Of a stretch of DNA of 8,662 bases, positions 6,141 through 8,662 are shown piece after piece. The position numbers and the translations under genes were made by a program. The DNA is from Chloroflexota bacterium (GTDB taxonomy: Bacteria; Chloroflexota; Dehalococcoidia; SAR202; UBA11138), in NCBI GenBank assembly GCA_022566975.1, contig JADFHV010000076.1, positions 1 to 8,662 on the forward strand, given 5' to 3'. The notes below the pieces were generated by a model. The model made no database searches, was not told the DNA's origin, and saw only the letters and a list, made by a program, of their open reading frames with translations. The stretch's first letter is position 1, and each line of letters opens with the position of its first letter.

Positions 6141-6230
6141 GGAGGGGTGGCAGAGTGGACGAATGCGACGGTCTTGAAAACCGTTGGGGGCGCAAGCTCC
6201 TCGTGGGTTCGAATCCCACCCCCTCCGCCA
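6141..6230 (+). tRNA. tRNA-Ser (anticodon UGA)
   Basis: All parts of a class II tRNA are visible. The acceptor stem GGAGGGG (6141-6147) pairs perfectly with CCCCTCC (6220-6226), followed by discriminator G and an encoded CCA (6228-6230). The D stem GCA/TGC lies at 6150-6152 and 6164-6166. The anticodon stem ACGGT/ACCGT holds the loop CTTGAAA, with anticodon TGA at 6175-6177. The long variable arm folds GGGGC/GCTCC with a GCAA tetraloop (about 6187-6200), as expected for serine. The T stem GTGGG/CCCAC holds the loop TTCGAAT (6208-6214). It reads UCA codons and, by wobble, other UCN codons. Confidence 0.98.
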
Positions 6231-6307
6231 TAAAGCCCATGACACTGGGGTGCACAACGGCTCCTGTCCTAGCGTCTACTGTCGAGCATCACCTGAGTCT
6301 GCCCTTT

Positions 6308-6327
6308 TTGCCCCTTATTGCCCCTTA
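6308..6327. repeat. Tandem duplication of a decamer
   Basis: TTGCCCCTTA occurs twice in direct succession (6308-6317 and 6318-6327), and the next base extends the match to 11. It lies about 80 nt past the tRNA 3' end, directly after a T5 run. It might be a protein-binding site pair or simple slippage. Confidence 0.6.
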
Positions 6328-6580
6328 TCTCCTATTTCTTGCATCCGAGGTACGTTACCCAGAGGGTGGAAAGGCGCCCTAGGTCACCCCCGAGTCGTTA
6401 GAAGCGGACGACGGGCCTCAGGTTCAGCACGGGAGACGTCGGAGCGTAGGTACGCCAAGGGAAGCCGGCGGCGAGCTAGTTCGGACACTTAGCCGGAGAG
6501 GGTCGTGTAGAGGTCGACCTTAGTTGCTACTTGTGGGTGGGGGTGTTCCGGTCAGTGGTGGTCAACGAAGTCGGCTGAGG

Positions 6581-6600
6581 GTATCTGGTGGTATCTGGGG
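6581..6600. repeat. Second decamer duplication beside a G-tract
   Basis: GTATCTGGTG is followed at once by GTATCTGGGG (9 of 10 identical), running into eight G in a row at 6597-6604, then TTGGG. The G-rich strand might form a quadruplex with one long loop. No gene context explains it. Confidence 0.5.
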
Positions 6601-6902
6601 GGGGTTGGGCTTAAACAATGGCCGGAGAGGAAGCTAGGGGTACCCCTGACGGATCGGTCCTCATAAAAGGGCTCAGCCAGCCCCTGTGAGGCTATCTACC
6701 CCTTGAAACGGAATCCTACGGCTACCTGCGATGAGAGCGCAGGGCTCATCTTACAGAGGTATTTCCCAAGGCACTTCCCTGTTCCGTCCCAAGCTCCTTC
6801 CGAACAAGCGCCACCTATTTTGACCTCGTTCGATTGCTGTCGCCACTGAGCTCTCAATCGCTTCTATGTGGGTTCCTGCTACTCGGGGCCTGGGATGGTT
6901 GC

Positions 6903-6911
6903 TGCTATAAT
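6903..6911 (+). promoter_or_regulatory. Perfect extended -10 promoter of the envelope-gene cassette
   Basis: TGCTATAAT combines the extended -10 TGn with an exact TATAAT (6906-6911). No good -35 is found at 16-18 nt, as is usual for extended -10 promoters. A start near 6918 gives a leader of about 130 nt before the first small gene at 7049. It also argues that the reading frame opening at 6868 is not the true gene start. Confidence 0.6.
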
Positions 6912-7048
6912 CGTGGCGCGACAGAGGCAAGCCTTCTACGAGCACTCTGGGACTGGGTGCGGGTTCGTCCCCTGCCCCCAATTGGCCCTAGTGTTGGTAA
7001 TGGTTTCTGTCGCAAGAACCAGTGCCCGCCACCAGGGGGCTTCCCATT

Positions 7049-7108
7049 ATGCGTTCTCTGATTGTCGTCGTCTTGCTTACGGCCACCGCCTGCAAAGGAC
7101 AACGGTGA
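7049..7108 (+). CDS. 19-residue lipoprotein-signal-like leader peptide
   Basis: This short frame encodes MRSLIVVVLLTATACKGQR. It has a basic residue after Met, a hydrophobic core (Leu4-Leu10) and a cysteine at 15 preceded by TATA, which reads as a bacterial lipoprotein signal with a slightly weak lipobox (Ala rather than Leu at -3). Only four residues follow the cysteine. An SD-like AGGGGG lies at 7034-7039, 9 nt upstream. Its TGA stop overlaps the next ATG in TGATG, the arrangement of translationally coupled genes. It could be a tiny lipoprotein, a leader peptide that drives translation of the next gene, or the stub of a decayed lipoprotein gene. Comparative data are lacking, so confidence is moderate. 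Confidence 0.45.
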   Translation: MRSLIVVVLLTATACKGQR

Positions 7109-7569
7109 TGAGAGGCTTACGGAACGCTACACGTCGTTGGGTGGTCGGTAATGAGTGGGCTGAGGTCGCATGGGGCTTTTGTATCTGGCTCTTGACGATC
7201 ACAATCGTATCTGTCTTGCTACCGGTTGGGTTGTTGTGGCTGCTGGTGCGGCCCGTTGTGCTGGCTGTACGCAGTAGGTCTCAGCCCAAACATACGACGG
7301 TCGTCTTATACGGCGAACACACAGTTCAGGTCGAAGAGCCAATCTGGTACGGCCGCATCAGGGTCTGGTACGACGACCATGAGCGGTTCCCCCAGAGTTC
7401 ATCCGCTCCGAGATTGGGCGGGAGGTCAACCGAGGCTAGAGTTTATGTATTTGTCGAACATGAAGGGGACGAGGCTGCGGAATATGTCCTGCGCCTTCGT
7501 TTCGGACTGTTCGGCCTCGCAAACATCGAGATAACTCGCAACGCACAGTTGATTTACTACAGGGATTAG
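7108..7569 (+). CDS. Membrane-anchored protein of unknown family
   Basis: This 153-residue protein was not recognised. A short basic N terminus (MRGLRNATRR) is followed by a long hydrophobic stretch at about residues 20-54, enough for one long or two short membrane segments. A soluble, probably beta-rich C-terminal domain (about 62-153) follows, with many aromatic residues. The ATG at 7108 is chosen because an SD sequence AAAGGA (7094-7099) lies 8 nt upstream and because it overlaps the stop of the lipoprotein-like leader (TGATG). The same frame is open back to an ATG at 6868, but that part spans the extended -10 promoter and has no protein-like pattern. The stop is TAG. The TPR lipoprotein gene starts 26 nt later, so a joint envelope role is likely but unspecified. 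Confidence 0.7.
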   Translation: MRGLRNATRRWVVGNEWAEVAWGFCIWLLTITIVSVLLPVGLLWLLVRPVVLAVRSRSQPKHTTVVLYGEHTVQVEEPIWYGRIRVWYDDHERFPQSSSAPRLGGRSTEARVYVFVEHEGDEAAEYVLRLRFGLFGLANIEITRNAQLIYYRD

Positions 7570-7595
7570 TCTCCCCGTACCAACACCCAGCAGCG

Positions 7596-8662
7596 ATGAA
7601 AGCCTCAATACTCGCGGTGCTTCTGGTCTCGGTGATGTCCGCTTGCGGGGAATCAAGCCGCAACATCACCCCCACTCCTGACCTTCGGTTTCACCATATA
7701 CTCCAAGGCGGTTTCTACTATAACGATCGCGATTGCCAGCGAGCTGCGGAAGAATACAGCGCCGCAATCAAGCTCGATCCAGAATATTCGTATGCGTACG
7801 AAGAACGGGCCAGTGTCTACCTCGACTTGGGCGAATATGAAAAAGCCATCCAAGACTTCTCAAAGTTCATTCGGCTCGAGGAAGCCATCCGCGCCGATCC
7901 ACCGGAGTATTATCGCCACAGGCTTGAAGTAGACAAGCAGATCAGTGATCTTCGCTATCGCGATGCCTATGCCTATCGGGGAGTAGCCTACGCTCTCCTT
8001 GATCAGAGTGGTGAGGCTCAGCGCGACTTTGACCGGGTAGTTGAGTTGACCGTTGAGTTGGAGATGGACATCGAACCGACGGTTTTGGTGGAAGGACTCC
8101 TGGCCAGGGACTACATCGACAAGGCTAAGAAGCGGCAGGCGTGGGTTGGTTGCTCACCGTTACCTGAAACTTTGCCAAATACACCTGAGCGGGCCATAGA
8201 GGTGGTCCGCAACTCTAGAGAAATGTTCGACGCCATGTTTCCTTACGAGCGCGAGTTGGACTGGACTGCTGAGTGGGCCCTGGACCGGTGGTGGATTCTC
8301 GGGCTGTTCGAGTCACCTTGGGGCAAAAAGTTCGTGATTAGCGCTAGCTTGGGGGATTGGCAGAGCAGACCTGGGGTGGGTCTTACAGGTCTCTTTGTAG
8401 GGATAGAGTATGAGGCGCCTGCGGAGGAGTGGGTTAGCGAGAAGGCCGAAGAATGGGAGCTCGAGCATTTGTATACACGGTTTACTCCTGACGTCGCCTT
8501 GTCAATGGTTAGCCAGACTCGACCCGTTGCCGAGGCACTGTCGAACGTCGTTGTGGTGGATGCGGCTGCCGAATTAGTGGAGGACACACCTGGGCAGGTT
8601 GTCTGGCGCTTCGCGTTTTACGTTGACCGTGGGAACTTGGGTAGGGCTGTCTTATCTGTCGA
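7596..8662 (+). CDS. TPR-repeat lipoprotein (3'-truncated by window edge)
   Basis: The frame is open from ATG 7596 to the end of the window (355 full codons). MKASILAVLLVSVMSAC is a clear lipoprotein signal with lipobox Met-Ser-Ala-Cys17. A Thr-Pro linker (ITPTPD, 24-29) follows. TPR-like helices run from about 35 to 100, where the AAEEYSAAIKLDPEYSYAYEERASVY stretch is textbook TPR (given here as residues 50-75), followed by LGEYEKAIQDFSKFIRL. A third copy lies at about 121-154 (YRDAYAYRGVAYALLDQSGEA). The rest (about 190-355) is unassigned, with tryptophan-rich parts. TPR lipoproteins usually act as extracytoplasmic scaffolds for protein complexes. No good SD site lies before the ATG, so translation may depend on coupling with the gene 26 nt upstream. 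Codon use is mixed, with TTA, TTG, ATA and GTA common, unlike the left half of the window. Confidence 0.85.
   Translation, partial: MKASILAVLLVSVMSACGESSRNITPTPDLRFHHILQGGFYYNDRDCQRAAEEYSAAIKLDPEYSYAYEERASVYLDLGEYEKAIQDFSKFIRLEEAIRADPPEYYRHRLEVDKQISDLRYRDAYAYRGVAYALLDQSGEAQRDFDRVVELTVELEMDIEPTVLVEGLLARDYIDKAKKRQAWVGCSPLPETLPNTPERAIEVVRNSREMFDAMFPYERELDWTAEWALDRWWILGLFESPWGKKFVISASLGDWQSRPGVGLTGLFVGIEYEAPAEEWVSEKAEEWELEHLYTRFTPDVALSMVSQTRPVAEALSNVVVVDAAAELVEDTPGQVVWRFAFYVDRGNLGRAVLSV

Larger units (their letters stand above)
6231..6902. other. Gene-poor stretch after the tRNA
   Basis: No reading frame here has a convincing start, SD site and protein-like composition, and no transposase or integrase remnant was recognised. 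It does hold short structured elements: two tandem copies of TTGCCCCTTA (6308-6327); a near-perfect decamer duplication GTATCTGGTG/GTATCTGGGG (6581-6600) running into a G8 tract (6597-6604); a 12-bp palindrome AGGGGTACCCCT (6636-6647); a two-part hairpin (CCTCA/TGAGG outside GGGCT/AGCCC, 6659-6691); and a GATGAG/CTCATC hairpin (6730-6750). These could belong to a small RNA, a decayed element or an attachment region, but nothing decides between them. Confidence 0.6.

Noticed and set aside
6184..6492. Plus-strand frames from 6008 and 6184 across the tRNA
   Set aside because: They overlap a perfectly folded tRNA-Ser and have no SD site or protein-like pattern.
6751..6981. Minus-strand 76-residue frame
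   Set aside because: No recognised motif and no SD site; short enough to be chance.
6868..7107. N-terminal extension of the 153-residue membrane protein to an ATG at 6868
   Set aside because: It spans the extended -10 promoter and the leader peptide gene, has no SD site, and its sequence looks random; the ATG at 7108 has SD and stop-start overlap.
8243..8587. Minus-strand Ser/Thr-rich frame
   Set aside because: It is antisense to the TPR lipoprotein, whose frame is open over the whole region with a clear signal peptide and TPR pattern.

Overview
The window looks like a piece of a high-GC bacterial chromosome. Most genes are tightly packed, use G/C-ending codons and have Shine-Dalgarno sites. 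The mix is a PurQ of the FPGTWSD-like type, an unusual ThDP enzyme, a COG1313 radical SAM protein and a TPR lipoprotein with a Thr-Pro-rich stretch after its lipobox. That would suit a Chloroflexota (Dehalococcoidia/SAR202-like) or similar environmental lineage. This placement is an inference from gene flavour, not from a marker phylogeny.

Left half (1-5886), housekeeping and metabolic genes: the 3' part of purQ (+) faces a small cupin gene (-), which has a near-consensus sigma-70 promoter. Next is a homocysteine S-methyltransferase-family gene (-). Between it and the divergent ThDP-dependent, Xsc/acetolactate-synthase-like gene (+) lies a striking array of ten 17-bp tandem repeats. The ThDP gene converges, with a 1-nt gap, on a six-TM membrane-protein gene (-) that is broken by an in-frame amber codon at position 55. 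That gene sits 23 nt downstream of a PflX-type (COG1313) radical SAM gene (-), probably in the same operon.

Middle (5887-6230): the radical SAM promoter, a perfect 11-bp inverted repeat of REP-like appearance, then a complete tRNA-Ser(UGA) with its own promoter and encoded CCA.

Right part (6231-8662): base composition drops after the tRNA (52% GC in a counted 60-bp sample at 7741-7800, against 67% at 2461-2520). An 818-bp stretch has no recognisable gene but holds short tandem decamers, a 12-bp palindrome, small hairpins and a perfect extended -10 promoter. It is followed by a tight three-gene series on the + strand: a 19-residue lipoprotein-like peptide whose stop overlaps the next start, a 153-residue membrane-anchored protein of unknown family, and a TPR lipoprotein that runs off the window. 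This envelope cassette downstream of a tRNA is the most accessory-looking part. No integrase, transposase or CRISPR is visible.

The most promising unexplained features are the 17-bp repeat array in the divergent promoter region, the amber-interrupted membrane gene, and the coupled leader-peptide/membrane/lipoprotein cassette.
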